Of a DNA stretch of 64,000 nt, positions 24,501-33,231 are shown one piece after another (position 1 is the stretch's first letter; every line of letters begins with the position of its first letter). The notes under the pieces are model-generated. The model searched no databases and was not told the DNA's origin. It was given only the letters and a program-made list of their open reading frames with translations. The translations under genes were made by a program, and so were the position numbers. The stretch lies in contig NC_092345.1 of NCBI RefSeq assembly GCF_963676685.1, forward strand, positions 85,253,592 to 85,317,591, written 5' to 3'. The stretch comes from Mytilus edulis (lineage: Eukaryota > Mollusca > Bivalvia > Mytilida > Mytilidae).

Positions 24501-27500
24501 GCCTGAAGACTGTATTGCTGCCATCTTATTATTTTCAGTGGACACCAAGGAGAATCAAGGCTATAGCCAGAACAATAGCTGTGAATCATTGGTATAATCA
24601 AATTGTAGCTGTGATAGTCATTATACTTCTGTATGCTAGTGCCTTATTTCCTATGGTAAGTAAACCATAGCTGTGATAGTCATTATATTTCTGTATTCTA
24701 GTGCTTTATTTCCTGTGGTAAGTTAACCTTGACCTAGTTTTCTATTCTTTAGACCAAGGACCTCAAATCAACAGACTCTAGGTCACTATCACTTATGGTT
24801 TACCAGTTACAAATGTGTATCACTTATTTCAAATGCATTAAGGGAAATAACTCTCAAATGGAGTTCGTTTTGCTTCTGTCAAAATTGGACAAAAAATCCT
24901 GAGGGATAGCAAGATTTGGTAAAATAAATTCTTTTACGGTTACTGAGGAGATTTCACCACAAAGAAAACAGTGTTCTGAGAGATAACTCTTACAATAAAA
25001 AGTCTTCGACTAAACAGGGTCAGTCTCAAAAACGCAATAACTGTTTGATATCATACACTAAAAATCTAAGCGACATCTTGCGTAATCACAAAACAGGGCA
25101 CGTAACAAATTTGGCGGAAGAAGAAAAAAATAATCATAACAAACGCAATAGGTCTTTCCAAAGAATAGATGAATGACGTAATTATATAATTTTATTAAGT
25201 GATCATATGATTAGGTTGGATACTGTAATGTTAATATCACATTTAATTATACATTTATTACTTCTCAAATACTGTAAATTCAGAAATTATTGCATGCATT
25301 TATTATTGCAATTTTGTCATTTTAGACTTAAATGTGATTTAATTTTTATGATTTTGAGAAAAATCCTGTTTAATTCATATAAAATATTTCAAAATGCAAG
25401 TTTAATTATTGCCTCTACAACTCTGTCGCATTTTTCACAATAATACATGTACAAACCTTGTATTAATTTCTGAATATACAGTATTACCTTCAGTTTATTA
25501 AGGGAACATATTTTCAGAAATGTTTTGTTATTGATCAGTAACAAGAGTGTTCCAAAAGTTATATTTGATTTTTTTTTATTACTAAATGCTTCCCATATAT
25601 TTATTGTAAGTTTTATTGTAATTTCAGGTGTCTGTTTATCAGTATGATTTAAAAGAATGTCTTTCCACACATTTTGGTATTCCTGTATCATCAGTCAACC
25701 TAACACATCTGGACCAGGCCAATATCAGTCTTGGTATCGAGTATTCAATATGTAATCCTCTACATAAAACGTCACATTTTCCAGAGGTAAATATCATATA
25801 TTTATTATAGTTTATTATGCTCAAAGGATCATGTGATATATTGCTTTTCATCTGTTATCATAGATTATCTGTGACTTGAGAACATATTTAAACTGATATC
25901 TATGAATTACTGTATTGGCATGATACACAGAATTATTTGACATTTTCTATAGCAATGCTAACTTGCTAAGTATTGTGAGTAATTTGTGACCCTTTGATTG
26001 AAATGTTGATCGGGAGTACACACTTTGCTTACAAGGATCTAGTCACCCTTCCTGTAGACTTTTGGGATCCTCTGGTTTTGTTATAATGATAAACACCTTT
26101 AAAAACTAGGCAGAAGACTGCATTGGCTGATGTCATATTAAAAAACCCAGAAAGTAAAACAAAACGTTTTCTGATCCATGTACAGTTAGCAACAGGCATG
26201 GACACATGATCAGTATTTTATTCAGATTGTATTGTGACCTCAAATTGTTTATTACATTTCCAAAACAGAATACTATAAACTCTATTTTATTTTTCAGTAT
26301 CTATCATTTTGTATGTTGTTGGTTATGATAGCATTAGGAGTGTTCATACAAGCCAGCAGTGTCCTGAAATTATTGGTATGGACTGTGATGGCATTCTTCC
26401 ACTTGTTATTGGTGGAAGTATTCTTTGTTGATCTCCTTAACAACAGAGATTTTCTTATTAGTGCTAACAGAGGGTAAGTTAATAAATAATTGCGATGTTC
26501 AAAATGCAAACTTAATAGAAACAGATGATAAAACACAAAGCATTATAGTCATAGTAGATTCAATTATTCATAAATCCAAAAGAAATAAATCTATCTCATG
26601 GTCGTGACTATTGTATATCTCTGATATTGGTGACTAAAGTGAAAATACTTCTATAAATTTGATTCACCCAAAGCACATTTCTGGATATACCTACACCAGG
26701 AACTGTCAAATCCAAGAAAGTTGAAAGCCAGTGATGTATAAATACTTGTGGTGCCATGTGACCAAAAACGACCTAATAAGAATAGGCGAAAAAATGTACC
26801 TTATGTCAACTTCACCTTAGGGACTTGGAATATTTTAATAATGTCTAATACCAACAAAGAATGTTATAAATCTGTGAGTGAAAATTGCTTTGATAATACC
26901 CTTGGGGATAAGTAGTCCACCAGCAGTGGTTTGACTCAGGGATTAGTAGTCCACCAGCAGTGGTATTGACTCAATGGTTTAACTACTTTTGCTATCTATT
27001 TTCCAGACAGAAAATACATAAAGCAAAGGTGCAGTATGATAAAATAGGTAATCACTAGGATTTTGTAGAAGAATAAGTAATCAATAGGTTATGTATTTTA
27101 GTACTAGAAGAATAGGTTATCACTGGGATATTGTTGTAGAATGGGTAATCACTTGGGTATAGTGGTAAACAAGGTAGTCACTGGGATATTATAGAATGGG
27201 TATTCACACGGAAATTGTGATAGAAAAGGTAATCACTGGTAAATTGTGGTAGAATTTGGACTATCTATTTGTTTTACATTTAACTTGGCTACAAGTTCTC
27301 CAGTATAGACACTAAATTGACTTAATTAGTAGCTATAATTTTTTTTTCATTTGTAGAATTATTAGCTGTGATACGTGTATGTTGTCTATTTCTAGTATAA
27401 ACACGTGGGATACCTTGACGGTGATACCTCTGAAATGGGAGATAATTTTGTTTTTGATTTTCTTTGTGGTTTTGCTATTTGTACACAGTCAACAGGTTGA

Positions 27501-30500
27501 AGCAACTGCAAGATTGGATTTCTTATGGAAAATTCAGGTATTTATAAGTAATGTATGACTATATGATATATATTGTTTTTGCTGTAGTACCTTCTCTGCC
27601 TGTTTCAAAAGCTACACTAACATACATTTTTTTTAAAGGATAAGCGATCATTGGCCAAAATTTACAGGAGGCATTAATATGGTTATAAGGGTCCTCAGGA
27701 TTATCATACTATATCGGAGTGGTTATTTTTTTCCAGGAAAGGGTTTACAAAACAAAACATGTGCAAAATGTGAAAAAAAAACTCTGATCTCAATAAAATA
27801 ATTCTGTAAAATAAAAAAAATTGTCCTAGATCCCAATCTGCCGTTCAGAACAAATAGCTTTAAGTTTAGGTCCTGACTTGCAAAACTGACCCTTTCTGAA
27901 CATTGTTCACTAAACATTGCCAAATTTTAATAATATGGAACAGAACACTTTAAAACCGGTCTCTCTCCAATTAATCATTGTTTTATATTATAGGCTACAG
28001 AAGAGAAAGAACAGATGGAAAGTTTACGAGCATACAATCTCAAACTGATAGCAAATATATTACCTCTACATGTGGCTGAGAATTTCCTCAAAAATCAACA
28101 CAAGAAAGATGAGGTAAATATTCCATTGTGGCTGTATTATGTTTGTATAAATGTCATAAATGTTTTTGAAAAATCTAGCTTTTTTCCATTCTTTATCTGG
28201 AGAGTTTCTGAAACATATTTATTATACTTAATGTCAATAAGAGCATCCTAAGATCCAAGGTTATAAAAAAAAGACATGTTGATATCAGAAACACAAATAA
28301 TTTTTATATGAAGTAACCAAATATTATTTATATTTTAAAAGAAATGAAATTTTGAGATGTTATTGTAATATCATGGTTTTACTTCTCAGTAGTTTCTTGT
28401 GTTTGACACCGTTCAATAGATTAAGTAAATTTAACAAAAGGCGTTCTAATCGTTGTAGATGGGATATAACAATGATTTTATTATCTTACAGGATCTGTAC
28501 CATTTAGATATAGACAACACAGGTATTATGTTTGCATCTATTGCCAACTTTAATGATTTCTACATTGAGTTAGAGGGCAACAATGAAGGAGTGGAATGCC
28601 TGAGGCTGTTGAATGAAATAATAGCTGATTTTGATGAGGTAGGAGTTATACCTTAGATAACACCTTAGTTTATATACCAGGTTCCATAAGATCATCTAAA
28701 CTTTCCCGAATATGCTCTTGAGTAAGTGTGCAAAACATGTCTTTAATTTAGCTCTTCAGTCATATTGCTTTAGGGTTTAATATTTTACTCATTGTTTCGA
28801 ATTTCTATACATAACTGGTTTAGAATCATTCTCAAAATTTGTTTCTATAACACTGATTTTCACAACAAAATTTTGTCACTTTGATTCAGAACTGAAGTTT
28901 AAATATAAGATTTTTATATGGAGTATATTTAATCAGTTATTGTTTATATTTTTAGATCATCAGTGAGGAGAGATTTAAATGTTTAGAAAAAATCAAAACA
29001 ATAGGATCGAGTTATATGACAGCCTCAGGTTTAACTAAGGAAACAAACTATGCTGACATGAGGCATATTGTAGCCCTGGCAGAGTTTGCTTTCTCACTCA
29101 GAGAACAACTCCAGTATGTCAATGAACATTCATTCAATAACTTCAAGTTAAGGATAGGTAAGTCTGAAATCAGGTTTTTAAGACAGATAGTGTTGAATTA
29201 GCTAAAAAGATTCATTAAGGTGGTACCTAACACTACAGGGAGATAACTCTGTAAAATCAGCTTAACGTTTTGATTACGTTTTGTTGTTAAGGGAATATCA
29301 AGCTTCTCAATGATCAAAATAAGTGTTTGTCAAACTGCTACATAACCAGTATAATTTTTCTGATAAAACGGTTGGTTCAAATTTTTTGAAATTTTTATAT
29401 TTTTGTAAAAGGGTTAAAGTAAATACTTTGTCAAAATTTAAAGAAAATTAAACGAGCCAAATTAATTTTAGTTAAAGTGTTTGGTACCACCTTAAAAACC
29501 TTAGCTTATAAAGTGAAGAAATGTTATAATTTAGACTACATAAAGGACAGTTATATGTTATAAAAGTTAAAAGTAAAAATGGTAATTTGCACTTAATTTT
29601 GTATTCTTTTCATTAATTGCTATGTTTAAACACACAAAGTTAATGCATTTCTAGCATTATGGGTTCATCCTATATATAATTTAAAGAAATGATGTTAGGA
29701 AAGAGGGGTGAAAGATACCAGAGGGACAGTCAAACTCATAAATTAAAAATAAACTCACAATGCCATGGCTAACAAAGAAAAAGACAAACACATATAATAG
29801 TACACAAAACACAACATATTAAAATTAAAGACCAAGCAACACGAACCCCACCAAAAACTGGGGGTGATCTCAGCTGCTCCGGAAGGGGAAGCAGATCCTG
29901 CTCCACATGTGTTTATGTTAACATGATTCATTCTTGAAAACAGTAATCCCACAAAATTATTTTCAGAAACACTGAATATTTCTACTGTTTGTTAAAGTGA
30001 AAATTCCATGAAAATCTCTCCGAGGAAGTAATTTAACTATACTTTTTGGGGAAATATTATGTTTTTTGTTTACATAAAATATACAGTAAATGTACATAAA
30101 ACTTTAATTTTTAAAACTAGTAGTAGAAAATATCTTCAATATGACTTCTTTGTGTAGGTATGAATATTGGACCTATAGTGGCAGGTGTAATTGGTGCTAG
30201 GAAACCTCACTATGATATCTGGGGAAACAGTGTAAATGTGGCAAGTCGCATGGATAGTACTGGTGTTCAGGATCGTATACAGGTAAGCAATCTGAAATCA
30301 ATTATGAATAAAAGTTTAGAAAAGGATGAATTGAGTTAAACCAATTAGTTGTCAACCAAACAGCACTGGTTTACCAAAAAAAAACTCTCCATGATTATGA
30401 CCTTCAACAATGATCAAGCATTCAAACAAGAAAACTTACAGCCTAATTAATGTACAAAAAATGAGTGAAAAACAAATATGTAACACAGCAACAATGCTTA

Positions 30501-31114
30501 CTTCTGAATTATAGATCATATTTGTATAATCTCTTCTAGGTGGAGGATGAGTGCAAAGTAGGTTTTTGATAACACACTATATATTTGTAATTAATTTCAT
30601 ATCTTACAATCAATATCAATTTTTAAAATAGAAACCAATGTGACCTGTAAGTGCATAATCATTTGATAATTCATGAAACTTTTTAGAACTTCTTTATTAT
30701 CCTATGTGGCAATGTGGTGCAGGGAACTTGGAAATACTGGATGTAGCAAACTTACTAGAATTTTATGAAATTTATACCAAAGAGTCATTTCAGCAATGCC
30801 TTAGAAAAGTTTGAAAATCAGTGCCAAATATTTAAGAGTTATGACCATTGGAAATATGATATATTAGAAATATTTAATTGTAAGTGCCCTCAAGCCTACA
30901 TTTGTTGTAGGATTATTATTAATAACTTTTACTTGCATTTATTTATAGAAAGTTCATTTTTCTTTTGAAATAGGTCACCCAGGAAATACACAATATTTTA
31001 CATAAGAAAGGGTATGTTCTTGAGTGCCGAGGAATTGTTAGAGTCAAAGGAAAGGGTGACATGACAACCTATTTTCTTACAGACAGGCCACCAGTAGCTT
31101 ACAGTAAAGCTTGA
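8655..31114 (+). CDS. ADCY5/6: adenylyl cyclase, transmembrane, type 5/6-like (19 coding exons)
   Basis: This enzyme makes cAMP from ATP at the plasma membrane under G-protein control. Coding exons: 8655-9506, 11019-11168, 15011-15132, 16811-17050, 19603-19761, 19922-20069, 20497-20612, 21371-21527, 22325-22422, 23608-23692, 24539-24655, 25628-25786, 26298-26473, 27357(or 27396)-27537, 27994-28113, 28492-28638, 28956-29157, 30158-30282, 30974-31114. All junctions are GT-AG and the phases agree, giving 1,164 aa (1,151 with the inner acceptor of exon 14). Order: cytosolic N-terminus (1-145), six TM segments (about 147-304), C1 with D380 and D424 as metal ligands and R468, C1b with [14 protein letters not shown], second TM set with sequons at N772 and N780, and C2 with K1023, D1096, N1103, R1107 and K1143. 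[33 protein letters not shown] and [19 protein letters not shown] point to the vertebrate AC5/AC6 group. The start follows an acceptor at 8651-8652, so at least one 5' UTR exon lies upstream. Length fits the family. The G-protein response is inferred. Confidence 0.95.
9507..11018 (+). other. adenylyl cyclase intron 1
   Basis: Non-coding apart from a MITE at 9995-10204. Open frames overlapping 10893-11297 are shadows of exon 2 or its reading into the next intron. Confidence 0.8.
9995..10204 (+). repeat. MITE family M1, copy 1
   Basis: It starts with TACTGTAAATTCAGAAATTA and ends with the reverse complement TAATTTCTGAATTTACAGTA. The interior is TCGCA-rich and also partly palindromic. Related copies lie at 20627-20807 and 25270-25483. 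Probably a TA-inserting, non-autonomous DNA element. Confidence 0.85.
11019..11168 (+). CDS. ADCY5/6: adenylyl cyclase coding exon 2: TM6 and start of the C1 helix
   Basis: 50 codons, phase 0 to phase 0. It carries the sixth TM segment (about 285-304), then the polar helix with [16 protein letters not shown] typical of AC5/6 just before C1. Acceptor TTGCAG, donor CAA|GTAATA. Confidence 0.93.
12160..12262 (+). repeat. 3' fragment of the long mussel dispersed repeat
   Basis: It runs from GACCCATTGTTGGCCTTTGG through GGTTGTTGTCTCTTTGA to CCCATTTCCATTCTCAATTT. It matches 17480-17605 and the first bases of the window. Confidence 0.7.
13625..14942 (+). repeat. dispersed repeat R1, copy 2
   Basis: Same order and orientation as 2291-3297. 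It starts TTTTTATACGACTTC, has a GTCGTCGTCGTCGTCATCCG block, and ends CGGTCGTATAAAGCTGCGCC then GGAGCACCTGGTT. The end lies only 68 bp upstream of coding exon 3. Confidence 0.8.
15011..15132 (+). CDS. ADCY5/6: adenylyl cyclase coding exon 3: [19 protein letters not shown] segment
   Basis: 40 codons plus 2 nt. It encodes the conserved helix leading into C1 and ends in [12 protein letters not shown], the serine being split across the intron (AG|T). Confidence 0.94.
15133..16810 (+). other. adenylyl cyclase intron 3
   Basis: It contains a diverged fragment of the long mussel repeat (15308-15480) and MITE M2 copy A (16314-16687). Nothing else is recognisable. Confidence 0.7.
16314..16687 (+). 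repeat. MITE family M2, copy A (forward)
   Basis: It begins TTAAGGGGGTTCGCGGGTCT and ends CCCTCGAGCCTCCTTAA, so the termini are inverted repeats. Blocks such as ATTTTTCTATAAATGAACTT and TGGGGCCAACACGAATTG recur, reversed, in copy B at 18295-18865. It ends 123 bp before exon 4. Confidence 0.85.
16811..17050 (+). CDS. ADCY5/6: adenylyl cyclase coding exon 4: C1 catalytic core
   Basis: It encodes [20 protein letters not shown] to [13 protein letters not shown] and carries both metal aspartates (D380, D424 in [13 protein letters not shown]). The residue after DI is Cys382, where AC5/6 of vertebrates has Glu. Donor TTTC|GTAAGT. MITE family M2 copies flank this exon in opposite orientation. Confidence 0.95.
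17400..17605 (+). repeat. 3' fragment of the long mussel dispersed repeat
   Basis: GGGGCCAGCTGAAGGACACC, GGTGCGGGAATTCTCGCTAC, GGTTGTTGTCGCTTAGACAC and CATTTCTTTTCTCAATTTTA occur in order. It is the longest 3' part of this family in the window. Confidence 0.75.
18295..18865 (-). repeat. MITE family M2, copy B (reverse)
   Basis: Reverse-complement relative of copy A: it begins TTAAGGAGGCTTGCGGGTAT and ends TTAGACCCGCGAGCCCCCTTAA. It is longer than A by an extra block around 18550-18770. Confidence 0.85.
19603..19761 (+). CDS. ADCY5/6: adenylyl cyclase coding exon 5: C1 core, R468 and WSNDVTLAN
   Basis: It encodes [20 protein letters not shown] then [20 protein letters not shown] and [10 protein letters not shown]. 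It enters and leaves with split codons that match exons 4 and 6. Confidence 0.95.
19922..20069 (+). CDS. ADCY5/6: adenylyl cyclase coding exon 6: end of C1a
   Basis: It encodes [21 protein letters not shown] to [21 protein letters not shown]. YLKEHxIxTxLI is the AC5/6 C1a terminus. Donor AAG|GTGAGA, phase 0. Confidence 0.93.
20497..20612 (+). CDS. ADCY5/6: adenylyl cyclase coding exon 7: C1b linker
   Basis: A Lys/Ser-rich segment, [20 protein letters not shown] and onward, of the regulatory C1b region. RKKHSIGMF looks like a basophilic kinase site by inference. Donor CAGAA|GTAAGT, with MITE M1 copy 2 starting 14 nt further on. Confidence 0.85.
20627..20807 (+). repeat. MITE family M1, copy 2
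   Basis: It begins TACTGTAAATTCAGAAATTA and ends AATTTCCAAATTTACAGTA. The interior matches copy 1 (GACAGGGTTATAATCGCA). It is immediately downstream of the exon 7 donor. Confidence 0.85.
21182..21208 (+). repeat. poly-G tract, 27 nt
   Basis: Uninterrupted run of 27 G in intron 7, 162 bp upstream of exon 8. The exact length may be unreliable in the assembly. Confidence 0.9.
21371..21527 (+). CDS. ADCY5/6: adenylyl cyclase coding exon 8: C1b, [16 protein letters not shown]
   Basis: It encodes [20 protein letters not shown], then [20 protein letters not shown] and [11 protein letters not shown]. The DEV-x2[18 protein letters not shown] signature is diagnostic of AC5/6 as I know the family. Acceptor TGCTTAG, donor AAG|GTACAT. 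Confidence 0.95.
21528..23607 (+). other. adenylyl cyclase introns 8 and 9 (exon 9 at 22325-22422)
   Basis: Non-coding. A degraded piece of the long mussel repeat (GTTTAACCCTGTCACATTCT to TGCCCCAAGTCAGAAGCAT) lies at about 22700-22770. A 52-bp tandem duplication at 23525-23628 copies the acceptor of exon 10. No other gene was seen. Confidence 0.7.
22325..22422 (+). CDS. ADCY5/6: adenylyl cyclase coding exon 9: start of second TM set
   Basis: It encodes [20 protein letters not shown] then [13 protein letters not shown], the first membrane segment after C1b. Acceptor TTTTCAG, donor CCACA|GTAAGT with the Gln codon split. Confidence 0.9.
23525..23628 (+). repeat. 52-bp tandem duplication spanning the exon 10 acceptor
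   Basis: GTTTGACCAAA at about 23525 recurs at 23577, CTATTTGCAG|GTC at 23546 recurs as CTATTTTCAG|GTC at 23598, and TTGTAATGTTTGTA follows in both. The offset is 52 bp throughout. Confidence 0.85.
23608..23692 (+). CDS. ADCY5/6: adenylyl cyclase coding exon 10: membrane segment
   Basis: It encodes [20 protein letters not shown] then LMLSEPFL. The inner of two duplicated acceptors (23606-23607) keeps the frame; the outer one (23554-23555) would add 52 nt and shift it. Donor TTTTG|GTAAGT. Confidence 0.88.
24150..24410 (-). repeat. MITE family M3, reverse copy
   Basis: It ends AGTGTTAGGTACCACCTTAA, the reverse complement of the start of the copy at 29215. It also shares AACAAATTGTAAAAATTTC-like and ACAGAGTTATCTCCCTGTAG blocks. 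The left end is diverged and uncertain. Confidence 0.75.
24539..24655 (+). CDS. ADCY5/6: adenylyl cyclase coding exon 11: membrane segment
   Basis: It encodes [20 protein letters not shown] then [19 protein letters not shown]: a positively charged cytosolic turn and a TM helix. Donor CTATG|GTAAGT, phase 0. The last 51 bp and the donor are copied just downstream. Confidence 0.9.
24605..24728 (+). repeat. 62-bp tandem duplication of the exon 11 end and its donor
   Basis: TAGCTGTGATAGTCATTATA at 24606 recurs at 24668, and CTATG|GTAAGTAAACC recurs as CTGTG|GTAAGTTAACC. The offset is a constant 62 bp with a few substitutions. Confidence 0.92.
24729..25627 (+). other. adenylyl cyclase intron 11, remainder
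   Basis: Non-coding AT-rich sequence apart from MITE M1 copy 3. Confidence 0.7.
25270..25483 (+). repeat. MITE family M1, copy 3
   Basis: It starts TACTGTAAATTCAGAAATTA and ends ATTTCTGAATATACAGTA. The interior is the M1 interior in opposite orientation, so it is more diverged than copies 1 and 2. Confidence 0.8.
25628..25786 (+). CDS. ADCY5/6: adenylyl cyclase coding exon 12: extracellular loop
   Basis: 53 codons, phase 0. It encodes a polar loop with two N-glycosylation sequons, N772 (NLT) and N780 (NIS), and three cysteines. A glycosylated loop in the second TM set is typical of the family. Confidence 0.88.
25787..26297 (+). other. adenylyl cyclase intron 12
   Basis: Nothing recognisable. 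Confidence 0.7.
26298..26473 (+). CDS. ADCY5/6: adenylyl cyclase coding exon 13: two membrane segments
   Basis: It encodes [20 protein letters not shown], then [20 protein letters not shown] and a short polar tail [13 protein letters not shown]. Donor AGG|GTAAGT leaves 2 nt. Confidence 0.9.
26474..27356 (+). other. adenylyl cyclase intron 13, with degenerate tandem repeats
   Basis: At 26896-26975 a block with TAGTCCACCAGCAGTGGT is duplicated; it is related to 46440-46500. At 27040-27255 about six diverged units of 35-40 bp share GGTAATCACTGGGATATTG and AGAATGGGTA. Confidence 0.65.
27357..27537 (+). CDS. ADCY5/6: adenylyl cyclase coding exon 14: last TM segment (two possible acceptors)
   Basis: The outer acceptor (27355-27356) follows a strong T tract. 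The inner one (27394-27395, TATTTCTAG) lies 39 nt further. Both keep the frame, and the longer form adds 13 residues ([13 protein letters not shown]). The shared part encodes [19 protein letters not shown], the last TM helix and [23 protein letters not shown] is highly conserved in AC5/6. Confidence 0.85.
27538..27993 (+). other. adenylyl cyclase intron 14
   Basis: Nothing recognisable. Confidence 0.7.
27994..28113 (+). CDS. ADCY5/6: adenylyl cyclase coding exon 15: start of C2
   Basis: 40 codons encoding [20 protein letters not shown], then [20 protein letters not shown], the conserved helix before C2. Confidence 0.94.
28114..28491 (+). other. adenylyl cyclase intron 15
   Basis: Nothing recognisable. 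Confidence 0.7.
28492..28638 (+). CDS. ADCY5/6: adenylyl cyclase coding exon 16: C2 core
   Basis: 49 codons encoding [20 protein letters not shown], then [20 protein letters not shown] and NEIIADFDE. This is the C2 stretch equivalent to the first C1 strand, without metal aspartates as expected. Confidence 0.96.
28639..28955 (+). other. adenylyl cyclase intron 16
   Basis: Nothing recognisable. Confidence 0.7.
28956..29157 (+). CDS. ADCY5/6: adenylyl cyclase coding exon 17: C2, [11 protein letters not shown]
   Basis: It encodes [21 protein letters not shown]1027-ASGL and [14 protein letters not shown]1023 is the adenine-contacting lysine of the family. Donor ATAG|GTAAGT. Confidence 0.96.
29215..29495 (+). 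repeat. MITE family M3, forward copy
   Basis: It begins TTAAGGTGGTACCTAACACT and ends GTTTGGTACCACCTTAA, giving clear terminal inverted repeats. It starts 58 bp after the exon 17 donor and is reversed relative to 24150-24410. Confidence 0.85.
29690..29935 (+). repeat. mussel dispersed repeat R2, copy 1
   Basis: It contains AGATACCAGAGGGACAGTCA, CAATGCCATGGCTAACAAAG, CAAGCAACACGAACCCCACC and TGCTCCGGAAGGGGAAGCAG. A diverged copy lies at 35790-35985. I recognise it as a common mussel repeat. Confidence 0.75.
30158..30282 (+). CDS. ADCY5/6: adenylyl cyclase coding exon 18: C2, [17 protein letters not shown]
   Basis: It encodes [20 protein letters not shown], then [22 protein letters not shown]1096, N1103 and R1107 are the purine and transition-state residues of C2. 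Confidence 0.97.
30283..30973 (+). other. adenylyl cyclase intron 18
   Basis: Nothing recognisable. The open frame at 30765-30968 has no domain features. Confidence 0.7.
30974..31114 (+). CDS. ADCY5/6: adenylyl cyclase coding exon 19: C2 end and stop
   Basis: 46 codons plus TGA. It encodes [20 protein letters not shown], then [20 protein letters not shown] and VAYSKA. K1143 in VKGKGD is the phosphate-binding lysine. The short tail after TYFL is usual for AC5/6. Confidence 0.96.
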   Translation, partial: VTQEIHNILHKKGYVLECRGIVRVKGKGDMTTYFLTDRPPVAYSKA

Positions 31115-33230
31115 AACATTCCACATAATTACAATCAGTGATGTGCAAAACAGTATGAAGATATATGTTGTCATGGAAACAGTTTCTTTGTATGATTGCA
31201 TAATCTTCTATATTCAAGTTTGGAGAGAAAACTTGTGAATGGTAGACCTTGGCTCTATACTACCACTAATTGTACTATATTGCTACTAATTGTACTATAC
31301 TGCCCATAATGTACTATACTGCCACTAATTGTACAGCCGGTTTTGAAAAATTAATCTATAAGGAATTGTGATCTTCAAATTTTGTTTTATATAAGAATTA
31401 AAAAAAGAATTACAAACAATATTCAAGACAACTACTAAAACACCCTTTTAAATGTTTTTAATAAAACTGGGTTTTTTTATCGGAAGAAAATTATAAAAGT
31501 AAATTGATTTTTTGTGAAGCATAATTGATTTTATTGATGTTAATTTTTTACCAAAACAAATTTTAACCAGGTCAGGGACAACACAGTTGTTTCTGTGCCT
31601 TATTTTAACCTGTCACGACGAAATAGGACACAGACCATCAGTGGTAACGTCTTGTGTCAAATCTTCAATGACTGGTGATATGCCAGGTTAATCTAAAGGG
31701 CCTTTTTTTATGCATAGTTATGCACAATGTTCATTTCTATGGAGACCAGCTATCATTTGATTTTGAAATTTTCAGATTTGTCATTTCATAGTTATGGGAC
31801 CTAAATTAAAGGTAATTTGATAAAGAAAAAGCATGTCTTATGATAAATAACAAGGTTTTTTATTTATTTTTTAAATTTACAAAAAAGCACATCTTTAAAA
31901 ATACATTTTTCATCGGTAATTTAAGGGATACTGCAAATTGTAATTCCAGAGTAAAATGAATTATTTGTAATGTCTAACAAAGTCCATTATTTATTTCATA
32001 AAACATGAAGGTAAATCAGCAGCAGAATAAATGAGCATGAAAATCAATAATCTGAAGTGACTGCATAAAAACTATATAACATAAGTAACCAACAACAGTG
32101 GCTATGGCTTGCTAGGAATAGCTGTAATTTGGCACAAATACATTTATACATTGGTCCTAGCTATAACTTAATATGTTTAGTAATACATATCATATTTTTT
32201 AGTCCTTTGATATTATGTATGGTTCTATTTAAGTATTATGTAAGTGCAATTATATAATTTATTTTCCTGCCAAAATGTTTATATTTTATTTTCATGTCAA
32301 ATTTCTATTTTGGCTCATCATATTTGCTAATTTATGTTAAAGATCTAGTCAGTTTTGTCATGTTATTGTTATAAGTTTAGTATACTATTAAGATAATTTG
32401 TTATTATGGTATTTCCTCTAATATAACTGCAAAACTTTTGTGATATTACTTATACATATATATGTTATGGGTAGTAATCTTTCATTTATAATAGTAGAGG
32501 ACAATTAAAAATAAAACTAGCTATGCCCATTTCAAGACAAAAATGTAAAAATGTTTTTTATTTGCTATTGAGCATTCCTGATGAAGGTAATTTTGATAAC
32601 CTATTTGGTCAATATTCATTTTTGTTTTGTATTATAAATTAGTGCAGTATGAAACTTTGGTTGGGATTGTTCTCATTTCAGTTCTATTCATAAGTCAGTG
32701 AAATATTTTATCAGTATCAATTATAACAACAATGAATTGATATCATTCCCTTTCTGTTGTGATCTCATTTAATTTTTATCAATATATGTTATACACACTA
32801 CAATATAATATTGTTTTGTTTCATAAATCATGTAAATGTAAGATACATTTTAATATACACTATCACATTATTCTTGATGAATGTCATGGTTGTGTTTTGT
32901 ATTGTATCAGTGTCATTATCAATAACATGAAATCCTTGTTATAAATGTGATTGCTCAGATAATTTATTAATTGTTTAATTTATGACAAGATTTTTGTTGG
33001 ACACATTTTTGTGTTTAAATAATTTGAAATTCAGTAAAAATATTTCATAATAACTATTGTGAATCGGTTAAGAACAAGATTGACAGTCTTACAGTAGAAT
33101 GAAGTTGTAAATCTTGTTTATAAATAGATTGCTAGATTATTCCTTAATGTCCAACAATGTGGCAACTATTTTGTCAATATTCAGGACTAGAACTTAAGAT
33201 GCATTAAATCAGTAAGGCAGATGCAAACAA
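31115..33230 (+). other. 3' UTR and downstream flank of the adenylyl cyclase
   Basis: The 3' UTR must begin here. A run of TACTGCCACTAATTGTAC-like copies lies at 31257-31334. AATAAA occurs at 31460-31465 and again near 32023, but I cannot tell which poly(A) site is used. No other gene was seen. Confidence 0.6.
31460..31465 (+). promoter_or_regulatory. candidate poly(A) signal AATAAA
   Basis: First AATAAA after the stop codon, 346 nt downstream. In sequence this AT-rich the motif is expected often, so it is only a candidate. Confidence 0.3.
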
Positions 33231-33231
33231 G

